Shown here: piece by piece, positions 1 to 12,680 of the stretch
How the letters are laid out: every line of letters begins with the position of its first letter
Position numbering within the stretch: the first letter of the stretch is position 1
Source: Mytilus galloprovincialis
Lineage: Eukaryota; Mollusca; Bivalvia; Mytilida; Mytilidae
NCBI RefSeq assembly: GCF_965363235.1
Contig: NC_134846.1
Span: 29,956,218 to 30,020,217 of the forward strand
DNA length: 64,000 nt
Reading direction: 5' to 3'
The notes under the pieces: generated by a model
Database searches by the model: none
What the model was told of the DNA's origin: nothing
Seen by the model: the letters and a program-made list of their open reading frames with translations, nothing else
Program-made: the position numbers and the translations under genes

Positions 1-1190
1 TATCTTTATTCTCATCGTGTATTAAATCTTAGTGTATTAAATACAGCATACTCTTTCTAATCCTTTCTGTTTATCCTTTCCAAATAACAACATTTATACC
101 TGTGTACGCTTGAACTCACACCTGCGGCTAAATAGCTAGAAGGTAAACGAATTGACCTCAAGCCGAGAAATATACAGTGACCTTTACAAACTAATATACA
201 CACTCTGCTCACACATTAGTTGCATTGAAATGATTATCAAAACAATAACGGTAAATAGAACTGAAATATTTTCAGTTCAATATCAGTAAAAATGTTCAAT
301 AAATATTTTATGAAAAAAATCTCAACAATAATTAATGAAATTTATTCCAAAACATTTACTAGAGATCATTTTATAGGAGTTTAATTCAATCAATATAAAA
401 CAGTATATGCATATTCATTTTCGTTAATTCTTATATTGTGGTTAATAACTACGACCATTCGTCAGCTGTGCGCTTTTAATTACGTATATTGTCGATAAGC
501 TATAAGAGTTAAACAGATTTTATTTTTTCCCAGAATTCAACAAATCGGGCTAAAACGTCACGACCCACTCGAGAATTCAACCAAAAAAGTTACAAATACT
601 TGATTTTCTCCGTTATTAGAAGGAATATAAATTTAAAACTTTGCAAATGTGTTTTTTTATGTTAAGATGAACATAATTAGATGATAAGTAAAAAATCGCG
701 GAATTTCCCTTTAACAAAATAAAGTTTGTATATCATGTATATTGTCCCTTTGAAACATGTAACATACTATATGTTATTACAGTATTTTGATATTTTAGCC
801 CACAATAACGACATGCATGTTATTTTTCTCTAATAACACAAATGAATAACTTATTTAAGTTAGACCCTTGACTGATTACTGATAAATTATTTGTGGATAA
901 TTTAGGCCGGAGCTGAGAACAGTCTATATTCCTGGCCCGAGTGATGTGAATTTCATAGAAAAATATGCATTGTTAAAAATGAATATGATTCTCCGTTGTA
1001 GATAAAATCCTTATTTTCCCCGCAGAAATCTACAAATAAATACTTTACCAATTTCTTTCCTCGTCCCATTTTATTTTCTGAACATGTGCTTGTGTTGATG
1101 TGTATACGTCATCAATTTGGTGGTCGAAAATATGACACAGACACACAAAGCAACTATTGCCAACAAAGCACCAACTCCACTACAACGTAC
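1..1190. other. AT-rich sequence without recognisable gene
   Basis: No convincing exon, RNA gene or repeat boundary is visible. The only open frames are short and show no protein-like composition. The left arm of the first large inverted-repeat element begins near the end of this stretch. Confidence 0.5.
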
Positions 1191-1372
1191 TTAAATATCA
1201 ATGCGAAAAATTTACTTTTTAAGAACTTTAATAATTATTTCTCTAACGAAAATTTGCAGCTTCTTTATCATTGTATGTAACATATTATCTGCTAACTAAA
1301 TTAAATCAGCGTACGGAAGGTTCATGTATATCCTGTTACCGCTACTTAAATCACTGAGCTGTCACGTAGTAA

Positions 1373-2685
1373 TTAAGGGCATACGATACAGTTACAGGGG
1401 AGGTAATGACGTTGCTAACGTAAAATGTTATTTTCGCGACGTCAAACTATGACATATCGGGAAAAGATGCATTTTTCGACTGATTTTTATCATTCAAACT
1501 GATTTAATTTGAAAACGAGTGCATGGACCCCTATTTTTTAAAACGGCAATTTGTTTCATTTTGCAAGGACATTATGTGACCCAAATTTTATAATAAAATT
1601 GAGAAAGGAAATGGTGAATATGTCAAAGCGACAACCACCCGACCATAGAGCAAACAACAGCCGAAGGCAACCAATGGGTCTTCAATGCAGCGAGAATTCC
1701 CGCACCCGTAGGTGTCCCTCAGCCGGCCCCTAAAATATGCATAATAGTACAGTGACAATGGACGCCATACTAAACTCCGAATTATACACAAGAAACCAAA
1801 ATTTAAAATCATACAAGACTAACAAAGGCCAGAGGCTCCTGACTTGGGACAGGCGCAAAATTGCGGCGGGGTTAAACATGTTTATGAGATCTCAACCCTC
1901 CCCCTATACCTCTAGCCAATGTAGAAAAGTAAAAGAATAACAATACGCACATTAAAATTCAGTTCAAGAGAAGTCCGAGTCTGATGTCAAAAGATGTAAC
2001 AAAAGAAAATAAATAAAATGACAATAATACATAAATAACAACAGACTACTAGCAGTTAACTGACATGCCAGCTCCAGACCTCAATTAAACTGATTGAAAG
2101 ATTATGTCTTCATCATATGAATATCAGGTACAATCCCTCCCGTTAGGGGTTTAGTATCATACTATCATAAAATATATGAGAAGAACATAACCCGTGTCAT
2201 GCCAACAACTGTTTTTTTAGAAATAAATGTGTTTAGTTCCGATGCAAAGACCCTATCAGTGAATCAATGTTAAAGCCAAAAAAAAAAACTGTAAATAGAG
2301 GATTTTTTAAAATTTTGATAAACATGCAGCAAAAAATGACGTTTGTTCCTCTATTCATGAACATTTGATAAATATGAGTTATTTCTGAATAAAAATTGCA
2401 TAATTTTTAATGATACTTATAAAATACAGAAATTACCGATTATTTAACAAAAAACCATTTATGTTTATCTTTTAAAACAAAAAAGTTATGTCTATCTTTC
2501 GAAAAAGAAAATACGGACACAAATCTGAATTTTGAGCAAATATACAAAATTTTGACCTCATTTTACTCAAAAAGTAGCACATGAAGGTATATTTTTTATT
2601 ACATATTTGATTTAATCAGGTAAAAAATAGCCTAATTTTCATTAACTTGTAAATACAGGTTCAAAACTGTATCGTATGCCCTTAA
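1373..2685. mobile_element. TTAA-flanked TIR element (piggyBac-like), copy 1
   Basis: TTAA lies at 1373-1376 and 2682-2685. Inside, the left end reads GGGCATACGATACAGTT and the right end is its inverse. TTAA target duplication is typical of piggyBac-type elements. The homologous right arm of the host element has a single TTAA at 7427-7430, representing the unoccupied site. There is no transposase; an unrelated interspersed repeat fills the middle. Confidence 0.75.
1595..2290 (+). repeat. Interspersed repeat family A, copy 1 (long)
   Basis: This copy aligns by eye with 6634-7222 over its whole length and with shorter copies at 15272, 43045, 53580, 60810 and 62080. It contains the TCCTGACTTGGGACAGGC module at about 1838-1856. 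I associate the sequence from memory with mussel genomes. Short open frames within it are not genes. Confidence 0.75.
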
Positions 2686-2692
2686 ATTGTTA

Positions 2693-3847
2693 ATGGCAAG
2701 CCGTTCTCGTCAAAACTGTGTTTAAACCATTTTTTCGAAAAAAAAAAAAAAAAAAAAAAATACACACTGAGATTTAAAAACCTAAAATAACACACTGAGA
2801 AATCGAAGTTACACACTGAGATTTAAAAAAATTAAAAACACACAGAGATTTTAAAAAGACAAACTGAGATGAAATAAATTGAAAAACACACCGTTGATAA
2901 TTGTTAATTACACACTGCGATTAATATGCAAATTACTTATGAATATTCATGAGATGAATAATTCAACAGATTAATATCTTGATCTCAAGAACTCTTGTCA
3001 TTATACTGAAATGCGATTCCTTCAACCATGGAAGTATTATATTAACATACTTCCATGCTTCAACCAACATTCGTAATAAAGTTCAAGACTTAACATCGCT
3101 CATATCTGAGACTACTATAATAGTCTCAGCTCATATTCATAAGTTTGTTGCCTATTATTCAGATCATTACCACCAGCTGTATCGGGATTTTTTTTAACTT
3201 AAAATCGTTTAAGCATGGGTCCCTTTTCAAAAGTCTTCCCGAACTGTTACCCTGATTTTGCAAGGTAATCTTTTATATTTTTGCTACGTTTATATGCTAT
3301 AATAGACACTTGAGTAAAAAAATTGCATTCTTTGTTTTTTTGCAGATTGTTCTAATGTTTTCTTATAATTTTAATAAAGTTTTTCACCATTTGTTTATTT
3401 TTTGTAATAAGTGTAAGTGGGTATTTTTCTTCAGTGTTCTTGTATTTCTAAAGTTAATTTTGAACTAAATCGAAGGACTAGCGAGTTCTGTCCCCTAGTT
3501 GTTTTAAGCTTGTAATAGATTCAGATTAAGCATGTTAATTAGATATGTGCGTAGTGTGTAATTTTAAATTCTCAGTGTTTTAATTTCAAATTCTCAGTGT
3601 GCATGTGTTTTCAGTTTATTTTATTCTCAGTGTGTCTTTTTGAAATCTCAGTGTGTAATTTTCAATTCTCAGCGTGTGTTTTTCATTTTTGTAATCTCAG
3701 TGCGTCTTTTTGAAATCTCAGTGCGTAATTTTTAATTCTCAGTGTGTGTTTCAAGTTTTAAATCTCACTGTGCTTTCTTGTAATTTTCAGTGTGTAAATT
3801 TTTCGAAAAATGGTTTAAACATAGTTTTGACGAGAACGGTTTGACAT
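2693..3847. mobile_element. Foldback-type element with CACACTGAGATT arrays
   Basis: The ends form a long inverted repeat: CCGTTCTCGTCAAAACT near 2701 and its inverse near 3823-3840. Next inside each end is an array of diverged units of about 20-30 bp built on ACACACTGAGATT (left about 2761-2925, right, inverted, about 3548-3800). A 7-bp direct repeat AATTGTT flanks the element (2685-2691 and 3848-3854), consistent with a target duplication. The centre holds two small perfect hairpins, near 3028-3056 and 3105-3129. No protein frame is evident. Confidence 0.75.
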
Positions 3848-4012
3848 AATTGTTCTCCCTATGAATATTAAATCAGTCAGTGTTGATCTCAAAAGTGCAA
3901 AGTAATCTTTACATTTAAAACGCATCGTTCCTTGAACGACAGTGTAGATAAAAGAAATTTCAAGACATTTAGTGCAAAAAAATATAGAGTGTACTTTTTT
4001 TCCAAAAAATGG

Positions 4013-4140
4013 AATTCTTGACATCAAAAAATAGATTTCTTGATATCAAAAAATAGATTTCTTGATATCAAAAAATCCATTTTCTGATATCAGAAAATAT
4101 TTTTTGATATAAAAAATTAAATTTTTGATATCAGAAAATA
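4013..4140. repeat. Short tandem repeat with TTGATATCAA core
   Basis: Five to six imperfect units of about 22-24 bp are each built around the palindrome TTGATATCAA or TCTGATATCAGA. They lie within the left half of inverted-repeat element 1. Confidence 0.75.
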
Positions 4141-4812
4141 GTGAATAAATAGTAAAACGGAGCCTCATAAAAAAGGTAACAGGATAGACTTTTATATAGT
4201 GATATATCAGAAACGTACTTTCCTGTTACCAATGAAATAAAGAGAAAAGTAAACTAACTTTAACTTTAATGCGACATTTTTTAAAAATGACCTATATGTC
4301 ATGCAGTGTAGGCAGGACCGAATTGAAAGAAAAATTATAAGGCAGGACATAGATTACAACTCGTGAAAATAATGCAGGACACAATTCTTCATCCTAGCCC
4401 CCCTTTCCATACAATTCAAATGGTAGCTCCCGGAGTGATGCAATAATAATAATATTGTATATTTCTCTGTCATTACCATTAAAAACCTTGAAATAACTTA
4501 CCGAATAGGCTTCACTAGCCCAATTAATTAGGACGTATTGCAAGGCTATTTTAGTATTTTCTGCGAAAAAAAAAAAAAAAATAAAATAAAATTGCAGACG
4601 ACATGCTAGTTATTTGGACTAACCGTATGTAACTCTTCACCTATATAAAATCAAATACTAATTAAACTGAGATCATTGCTGAAATAAATCTAAAAAAGTC
4701 AGGCTATTTTGCTGGCACCGACAAAAGAGCAAAGTTGCTATTTCGCCGGCTCTGATTATTATATCCTAATTCAAGCCGGCAAAATAGCCTACTACTATAT
4801 ATATATAAAAAA

Positions 4813-4925
4813 AAAGATGTGGTATGATTGCCAATGAGACAACACTCCACAAGAGTCCAAAATGACACAGCTGAATAACAATATATCTTCAAAAACAACA
4901 AACTGAGACAGAAAAGAACAACACA
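4813..4925 (+). repeat. Interspersed repeat family B, partial copy
   Basis: It starts with the family signature GATGTGGTATGATTGCCAAT, then a GAGACAAC segment. The same order is seen in the copies at 12380, 28210, 28760, 32680, 36040 and 40205, and inverted at 26335 and 49500. Confidence 0.7.
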
Positions 4926-4929
4926 CCGA

Positions 4930-6630
4930 TTAAAAGATTAATGACGTATATTATTCCCATTTATTACATTTATGGTTTAAAATAAATTGGTTGAGAGCTG
5001 GCATCAGTTTCAGGAAAATTCATTAAATATTTAATGTAAGTCGATCAAAACCATCAAGATATATGTCATCAACATTCATCACCATAAACATTTTAAATGA
5101 TTACAATATAGATAAATAGGAATTCAGATTCAATTTCATCAAGTTATCTAATTACAGTATTTATGAACTATTTGACTCAATAGTGTACTATTGCTGTCCA
5201 TGTTTTTGTAAATTGTGGGTAGAGATTGATCATTCTCGATTTAGACTGGTCTAACATATTCGTGATATTGTTTCGAGACAGCAGTCAATTGTGTGTAAAT
5301 TTATATTTTTTCGTTTGTTACATACATGTATGTGAGTAGTTTTGTTTTGATCAGTATGACTATTGTAAAAATCTGCATAAGTATTTTGCATGTCCTTCTA
5401 ACCTTATTATTTGCACAGTTACCCTTTTTCTACCAGCTAGGTATATTTTCCTTTTGATATTCATTTTTTGTTAACCTTTGATCTGAGTGTTGGTTGGCAG
5501 TCTTCCTTTCTGTCAGTTTTTCTTTATTTTTTGCAGTCCACCGTTTTAATTTTCCATATTCTTATATTTTGGCACTTGGGCCTAATATTTTCCATCCTTT
5601 ATAACTTGATAGCGATACAAATTTGTAGTTATATATTATAATAAAAATGTAAAAAGGCCATTTTAATGTTAGTATCCATCATTACAATAAAAAAATATAA
5701 TAATGTTGAATTGACAACCTTTTACGCATATTGTATCGTACATGGGTCATTTTCAAAAAATGTCGAATTTTGAAATTGAAAAAAATATTAAAAGTTACTT
5801 AATCAAATAACCCTCTACATAAGCAAATCAAAACAAACAGTACTTTAAGAACAACATATTAAAAGATGCAATCTTAATGATGTCATACAAGAATATCTTG
5901 AAACATTTTTTGATCGGTGGTACAATGTTTTGTCTATCCTGTTACCATTTTCAAAAGAAATCATTTGGGTTGTTAAGAAAAGGTTTAGATAAAATGTTAA
6001 GCTGGTTTTACGTAGCCAATTAGATGGTTTTCAAGAGAATAATCTTCTATATATATTCATTCTGTAAAATAATAGATTGTTGTCAATTTTCCAGGTTGTA
6101 CTGAAAAATGCCTCTAAAAATTGGTTTTCAAAGGTTGTAAAAATTACCACCAGTAATGCAAGTCTAAGAAAGCAATTTATATTGTTCGGCATTTTTTCAC
6201 CCTTTCAAATAAACCCAACATCAAGTAAATCCCTTATAAGTTAGTTTACTTGTCTCTTTATTTCATTGGAAACAGGAACGTCCGTTTCTGATATATCACT
6301 ATATAAAAGTCTATCCTGTTACCTTTTTATCTATCCTGTTACCGATATCAGTATTGCACCTGGAAATGCTTAATTGGGAAGATTAAGACGTTATAACCCT
6401 AAGTTGTGTTCAAACAACGAAAAATTTCATTCGTTTTTAACGATGTTTTTGTCTACAATTGTCTATCCTGTTACTGTAACCATAGCAACCATAGAAACAG
6501 GATAGACATAACAGGATAGAAAAATTTCTTCGTTTTTGATTGCTGTTGTGAAATAACTACTCCCTTTGGTGAAATGATTATGGTTTTCTATTGGGACTTT
6601 GGTTTCCAACACGTTATTGCACTTTTTACA
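4930..6630. other. Interior of inverted-repeat element 1, no gene
   Basis: No open frame with protein-like content is visible. TATCCTGTTACC motifs lie at 5935, 6312, 6332 and 6464, with inverted partial copies at about 6497 and 6509. Confidence 0.5.
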
Positions 6631-6633
6631 ATA

Positions 6634-7222
6634 AAGTTGTGAATGGAAATGGGGAATGTGTCAAAGAGACAACAACCCGACCATAGAAAAGACAACAACA
6701 GAAGGTCACCAACAGGTGTTCAATGTAGCGAGAAATTCCCGCACCCGGAGGCGTCCTTTAACTGGCCCCTGAACAAATATATACTTGATAATGAACGCCA
6801 TACTAAACTTTAAATTGTACACAAGAAACTAAAATTAAAAATAATACAAGACTAACAACGGCTAGAGGCTCCTGACTTGGGACAGGCGCAAAAATGCGGC
6901 GGGGTTAAACATGTTTGTGAGATCTCAACCCTCCCCCTATACCTCTAGCCAATGTAGAAAAGTAAACGCATAACAATACGCACATTAAAATTCAGTTCAA
7001 GAAAAGTCCGAGTCTGATGTCAAAAGATTTAACCAAAGAAATTAACAAAATGACAATGATACATAAATAACAATAGACTACTAGCAGTTAGCTGACATGC
7101 CAGCTCCAGACTTCAATTAAACTGATGAAGGATTATGTCTTCATCATATGAATATCAGGCACAATCCTTCCCGTTAGGGGTTTAGTATCATACCATCATA
7201 AAATATATGAGAAAAACATAAC
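6634..7222 (+). repeat. Interspersed repeat family A, copy 2
   Basis: This is a near full-length counterpart of 1595-2190 in the same orientation, with the module CTCCTGACTTGGGACAGGC at about 6868-6888. It is inserted inside the right half of inverted-repeat element 1, just inside the right arm. Confidence 0.75.
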
Positions 7223-10200
7223 AAGCATACTGTTGGTGTAATTAATCAACATTGTTGGTAACAGCATAGACATAAGAAAAAGTACACTCTATAATTTTTG
7301 CACTAAATGTCTTGAAAGTTCTTTTCTCTACACGGTCGTTCAAGAAACGATGCGTTTTAAATGTAAAGATTACTTTGCACTTTTGAAATCAACACTGACT
7401 GATTCAATATTCATACGGAGAATAATTTAATGGCTGATTTAAGTAGCGGTAACAGGATGGACATGAACCTCCCGTACGCTGATTGAATTTAGTTTGTAGA
7501 TAATATGTTACATACAATGATAAAGAAGCTACGATTTTTCGTTAGAGTAATAATTAACGTTTTTAAAAAGTCCCTTTTTACCACGCTATTTTTCAAAGTA
7601 CAAGTCGTTCAAAATTGCCAGAATTGCTTAGATTAGTAATGAAAAAACATATTTTTGTGCATAAAAAGAAATTTTTAAATGAAATACGAGAAGATAGGTT
7701 TTATAACATATTTTAAGGGAAAAAAATATGGTCTCACCGAACTAGATTTCTTGCTACAAGTAAAAAATGAAAATTTCCCTATATATACTGTATACATGTT
7801 GTACTAAAAGAGTTATCTCCATTGAAATGACTAATTTGAAAAAAAAGATTTTTTAAAACCTTTTCCATAGGTAGAAGTGGTATCCCTATTTTATTTCTTA
7901 AAGATTATACATTATCTGGAGAAAAAAATTGTAGCAGTTCATGTTACTAGAAATGTCATGGTTGTGTAATAGCAGGGTGCCCAATCAACAAATTTGATCG
8001 ATTTGCCCTAACGGAATAACACACGGCTATATTTCATATCATTGGAAAGAGGAGAACATGTCTAATCGACATAGCGTTGTCGTCGTTGTCTTTCGTGGTC
8101 ACGATTTTTTTAAATCAGGGTCAAAGGTCAAAGCAAAAAATCAAGAAAAATGCACTGTCACATTTAGATAGCTTGGTTCGCCTACATTTATGCATTTGGA
8201 GCAAGATAAAAACAAATAATTTATAGAAAAAATGTCTTTTGTATCTACATTTAGAACTTATTTCATATTTTTATCGCCAAAAATGACTTTAAATTGACTT
8301 TTTTGCATATAGGGTGCAAATTTGAAATTTTCAAACAGCTGTTAAATAACAGTGACCTTGACCTATTTCAATTTCTAAATTTCAATTTTTTGTATTCAAT
8401 TCGTTACAAGTAAGATCTAAAGATGTTTTCTAGATCTTAACTTTAATCGTTTGTCGCAAACAAAATGTGTTTTTCACGTATTTTGATAGTAAGGTGTTCG
8501 TCAATTTCTAAGTAAATATCAGATTTCTGTTATTGGGTTTGAAAGAGTATATTTAAATGTTTTGTTTCAAAATTAACGTCGAACTTGGTTGAATATAAAG
8601 CTCTGTGTATAGCTTTGGTTTAAAAAAGTAAAAATTACTGTAAACAGAGAAAAGGGGGGAAAAGGGGGGTAAAAGTTGTGAAAACAAAACGTCTATTAGA
8701 AACAGGTAAAACACCAATCCTACATATATATAGATGACTAAATAAGCAACAATTGGCTTTAATGTCTACAAGTATTCAAAAAATATAATAAGAGAGAGGG
8801 TTACGTACAGCACCGATGTATCTTAAAACAATTGCAAACAAAAAAGGCGTGAAAAACCAAAGGATCATTGAAAACTTATAAAATGAAGACTAGCAGACAA
8901 CAACATGACAAAAACACGAAAAAACAACAACAAATGCAAATAGAAAATTATGATCGAGGCTAGTATACATAGTGCAGGGTCTTTTTTTATTTATTTTTTA
9001 CATATCTTTCGGAATCCCCACTGGATAGATTATAACTATAATTCCTACGATTTCAAAATTGAGTAGATGTTTTTTTTTTATTGTTACAGACTGCTTAATT
9101 TTCACTTTCATTCGATAGCTGAAAATGACTTATAAGGTACATACAGAAAAATGAAATCGAACAGTTGTGTATTGTGACTTTATTATTATCCTAACCTTGA
9201 TTCCTTTCACACCGAACTCTTTGTCTACATGAATACATGTAAAATCATGCGAGTATCTACTTCACCGGGCGTACAAAGTAATTCTTAAAACCTGAATACC
9301 CCTTCGAATTCTTAACTGATTTAGAGTCATTGAAGGTGCTAGCTAGAACATGACTTCCTATATATCACAGTAACTGTTGATCGATCATATGTATGATACT
9401 GAACAATCGATTCAAAAATGAATCTGATTAAGGCCTGCTGGTTTTCACTGACTCAAAGAAACCTTTTCCAGTCAGGAATTTGACGACCTTTTATATATGA
9501 CCTGAAACACTTTTAAGACGAACAACGAACTTGATTCAGCTTTAAAATAACTGCAGTTGTGTCTTCTAGTGTAAGATTAATAGCAAGAATGATGGTACAA
9601 TATTTTGTAATCATGCAGTACGGAGATGGTCTAGGTCTGAAGCATTATGCAATAAACTAAAATCTTTCCGTGATCCCATAACCTCGTTAAAGCTTTTGTT
9701 TGTGCTAATTCCTCGTATATTACTAAGCAATTTAGTCGAAGAACCCTGACATATAACACATTTTTTCCATTGTATTTCATTCTTACTTCGTTTCGGGCTT
9801 GATGGGCATAGTTTAACAAGACTGTGAATGTGTGCCATATTCAGGGTCTGAAACTTGACCGAAGGATTTGAAAAAGAAACAATTAAAGTTATAAAAACCA
9901 ACAAAAAAAATGTTTCCAATTACAAAACAACGATCTTCAAACTAACTGGATTATTCCAAATATACAAATCGACTATATAAAAAGCAAAAACAAAAAAAAA
10001 ACAAAAAAAAAAAAACGAAAAGAAGTTAGTGACAATTGTCCTATATAATGACCTATAGTGTCAGCTACAAAACGATTAACGTCTCGAGAAAAGGCGTGTT
10101 TGAAACAAGGCAGAATTATCACTAAATTTGTGTTTTAAATTGCTATTTTCTTCTCACCGATTAACATTACACGAAAGATATTTGGCACACATATAAACCA

Positions 10201-11402
10201 TGTCTTATTGATGCAATCAGAGTAAAAATCACATGAAAGTAACACGCAATAAATTTTCTTTCGTTCAAAATGTGGTAAATTTCAGCTAAAAAAATAGTCT
10301 TACTAAAATCATTAAATACTTGTACTTAAATAATATAAATCTTTTCAGCTTTCGTATTATAATAAATTTAATTTTTAAGCTAAATGATAAGTTTCATTTA
10401 AACAGATAACACAGAAAGAAATAATTTTATTTTGCGTGTTGAAGATGGCCTGTAAGATGGGGTATTTTTGGGTACCCTGAGAAACCACAAAAGTTTGAAA
10501 AACGTGACCACGGGAGATTACGACGACATTCATGATTGGAAAATATAATGATTTTGCAATAGTTTGCATATAAGTATAGCCGTGTGTTATCCGTTAACTT
10601 AAGGGCATCCGATACAGTTTCAAGGGAGTTAACTCTTGGCGCGACGTTAAGCGTTTGAATTCCCGCAAAACGTCACTTTTTGCGGGACGTAATGCGTGTC
10701 ATTTTCCGTAATACGAAACGTAATGTGGAATTTCCATGCTCCAATTTCTGTTTCTCCCGCATGCTAATTTCTACGCCATTAATATTAGTCAGTGCATTTG
10801 ATTATACCAGGATAACAGTCTAATAACATAATAAGAAATAAAACATATTACTGTTTCTTTAAGATCTTCAACAAATATCGTATAGTGAGCAATCTCAAGA
10901 CGACTGACCCTTTTGGTGTTACTAATATCATGCATGTCAATTAAAATTTTATTATCCACGATTTGGTCCGGATCCGATTTTTTATTACAGCACAGAAAAC
11001 CAATAATATTTAAAAACTAATACCGAAAATGTATGTACACGAAGAAGTCAATTTCCTTTCTGAAAAATTTATTTAATTTAAATGTAAACAAAAAATAATG
11101 GTATGCCGCTAACACAAACAATGATACAACTTTTGTAAAAGAACAAAGTTTCTATTTCCTCCACGTTGCACGTAGTTTATCTAACAAAAGGCAATAGCAA
11201 ACAATATGTTTATGCACCCGTAAAAATTTTACGTAAAATGGTATAGAAATGCCCGCGTCCGTCTGTCCGTCGTAAATATGGTACAGCATATTATCATTAA
11301 ACTGAACATGGTTGCTTTTTCAGTCATGATGGTCAAACGGTCTGTATCATTTTTGGTGAACTTTATAAGTTACAGGACTTTGTAACTAGAACAGTTTTTT
11401 TT

Positions 11403-11700
11403 ACAGTTCGCGCTGCATCTAGAAAACGTTTTATGACTATTGCTCTAAACTTTACGCACTTCTTAGTTAAATAATTCTGAAGAACTTGTATATACTTTTG
11501 AGAATGATTCAGAATTTGATTTTAGAGTTATTGAGTTTATGACAAAAAGGGGCTGGGGGTTCACATGTCGCGCCGTATCTCAGAAACTATCTATAATAAT
11601 TGCATAGAACTTCACATACTTTTTAGTTAAATTATTCTTAAGATCTGTATACTTTTTCGTGATGATTCTTCAATTCATTTTTGAGTTCTTGAATTTTTAT
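11403..11700. repeat. Two diverged direct repeats of about 165 bp
   Basis: The blocks at about 11403-11535 and 11567-11700 share the order TCGCGC-TATCT, then CTTTTTAGTTAAATTATTCT-like, then a TTGAGTT-rich end. They sit inside TTAA element copy 2, between CCGTCTGTCC at about 11260 and GGACAGACAG at about 12110, which may be a degenerate inverted pair. Confidence 0.45.
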
Positions 11701-12379
11701 TGAGCTTTAATTTGGGGATCATATAAAACATGTTGTGATATATAAACTTATTATTGAGCAAGAATAATGAATGAGTCAGGATATACCTAGCATGACTTCC
11801 GTACGACCCCCGTGTTATTTTAAAAACATATATTATGTTGTTTTTTTTTTCATGAGACGAAGGGCGTATCATGCGCTCGAAGCGCAGCTGTTTATTTTTT
11901 CTTTATTTTTTTTATAGATATATTAGAGAAATGACGGAATGACAGAAAATACAATGCAATTTCAATATAATTAATATTTCCAAATGGCATAACTCTTTTA
12001 AAGAATAGTTGATATGCACTGATTTTCGAACGTGTCCATACGATATCAGTTTTATAGAAAGTTGGCAAGAATTGTACACTTGAAAAATCTAATTAACCAG
12101 AAGTCCGGAAGGACAGACAGGGGAATGGACATGCGGTATTTTATGTACGCGCTGTGGTGAAAAAAATATATAGTTATTTACCAATAAAATTACGCTATGA
12201 GAGAATGATTTTAATTGCAACTAATCGTAATATATCCAGTCCTCTCGCTATTAATTCAATCATTTTTTTGCCAAATCAAAAATTTCAAAATTATAGTTTC
12301 TCTGTCTGGACAAAAGCATCCATTAGCAAATTGAAGATTCTCCTTTGTAACATTTTGCTTCTGTTTTCTGACCACATAA

Positions 12380-12680
12380 AACAGAAGATGTGGTATAATT
12401 GCCAATTAGACAGCTCTCATCAAGAGACAAACATGACACAGAAATTAACAACTATAGGTCTTCAACAATGAGCAAAGCCCATACCGCATAGTCAGCTATA
12501 AAAGGTCCCGAAATGACAATGTAAAACAACTCAAACGAGAAAAGTAACGGCAAATTTGATTACTGTCCAAACGACGCTAACTTTTTTAAAATTCGTATCA
12601 ACAAAAACGGATTTTCTCAGTGATAACAACGTGAATTAAAGGGTATTAAGGAGTATGTGTAATGAAACAGCAGCCAACCA
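12380..12680 (+). repeat. Interspersed repeat family B copy
   Basis: GATGTGGTATAATTGCCAAT is followed by the GACACAG, CCCATACCGCATAGTCAGC and TATAAAAGG segments typical of the family. It is nested in TTAA element copy 2. Confidence 0.7.

Larger units (their letters stand above)
1205..7592. mobile_element. Large inverted-repeat element 1, interrupted by insertions
   Basis: Sequence at about 1205-1352 and 3848-4000 matches, inverted, a continuous block at about 7265-7592. A second inner pair, about 4166-4265 and 6230-6335, is also inverted. The left arm is split by a TTAA-flanked element and a foldback element, whereas the right arm is the uninterrupted version. The motif TATCCTGTTACC or close variants recurs about eleven times inside, in both orientations. 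No transposase frame is visible, so this is probably non-autonomous or dead. The superfamily is not recognised and the outer ends are approximate. Confidence 0.7.

Noticed and set aside
1551..1940. Overlapping small frames on both strands
   Set aside because: They lie within interspersed repeat family A and are not conserved as frames in the second copy.
9611..9919. 102-residue minus-strand frame with a hydrophobic start
   Set aside because: The N-terminus could pass for a signal peptide, but the rest has no domain, there is no splice or promoter support, and it lies inside an inverted-repeat element.
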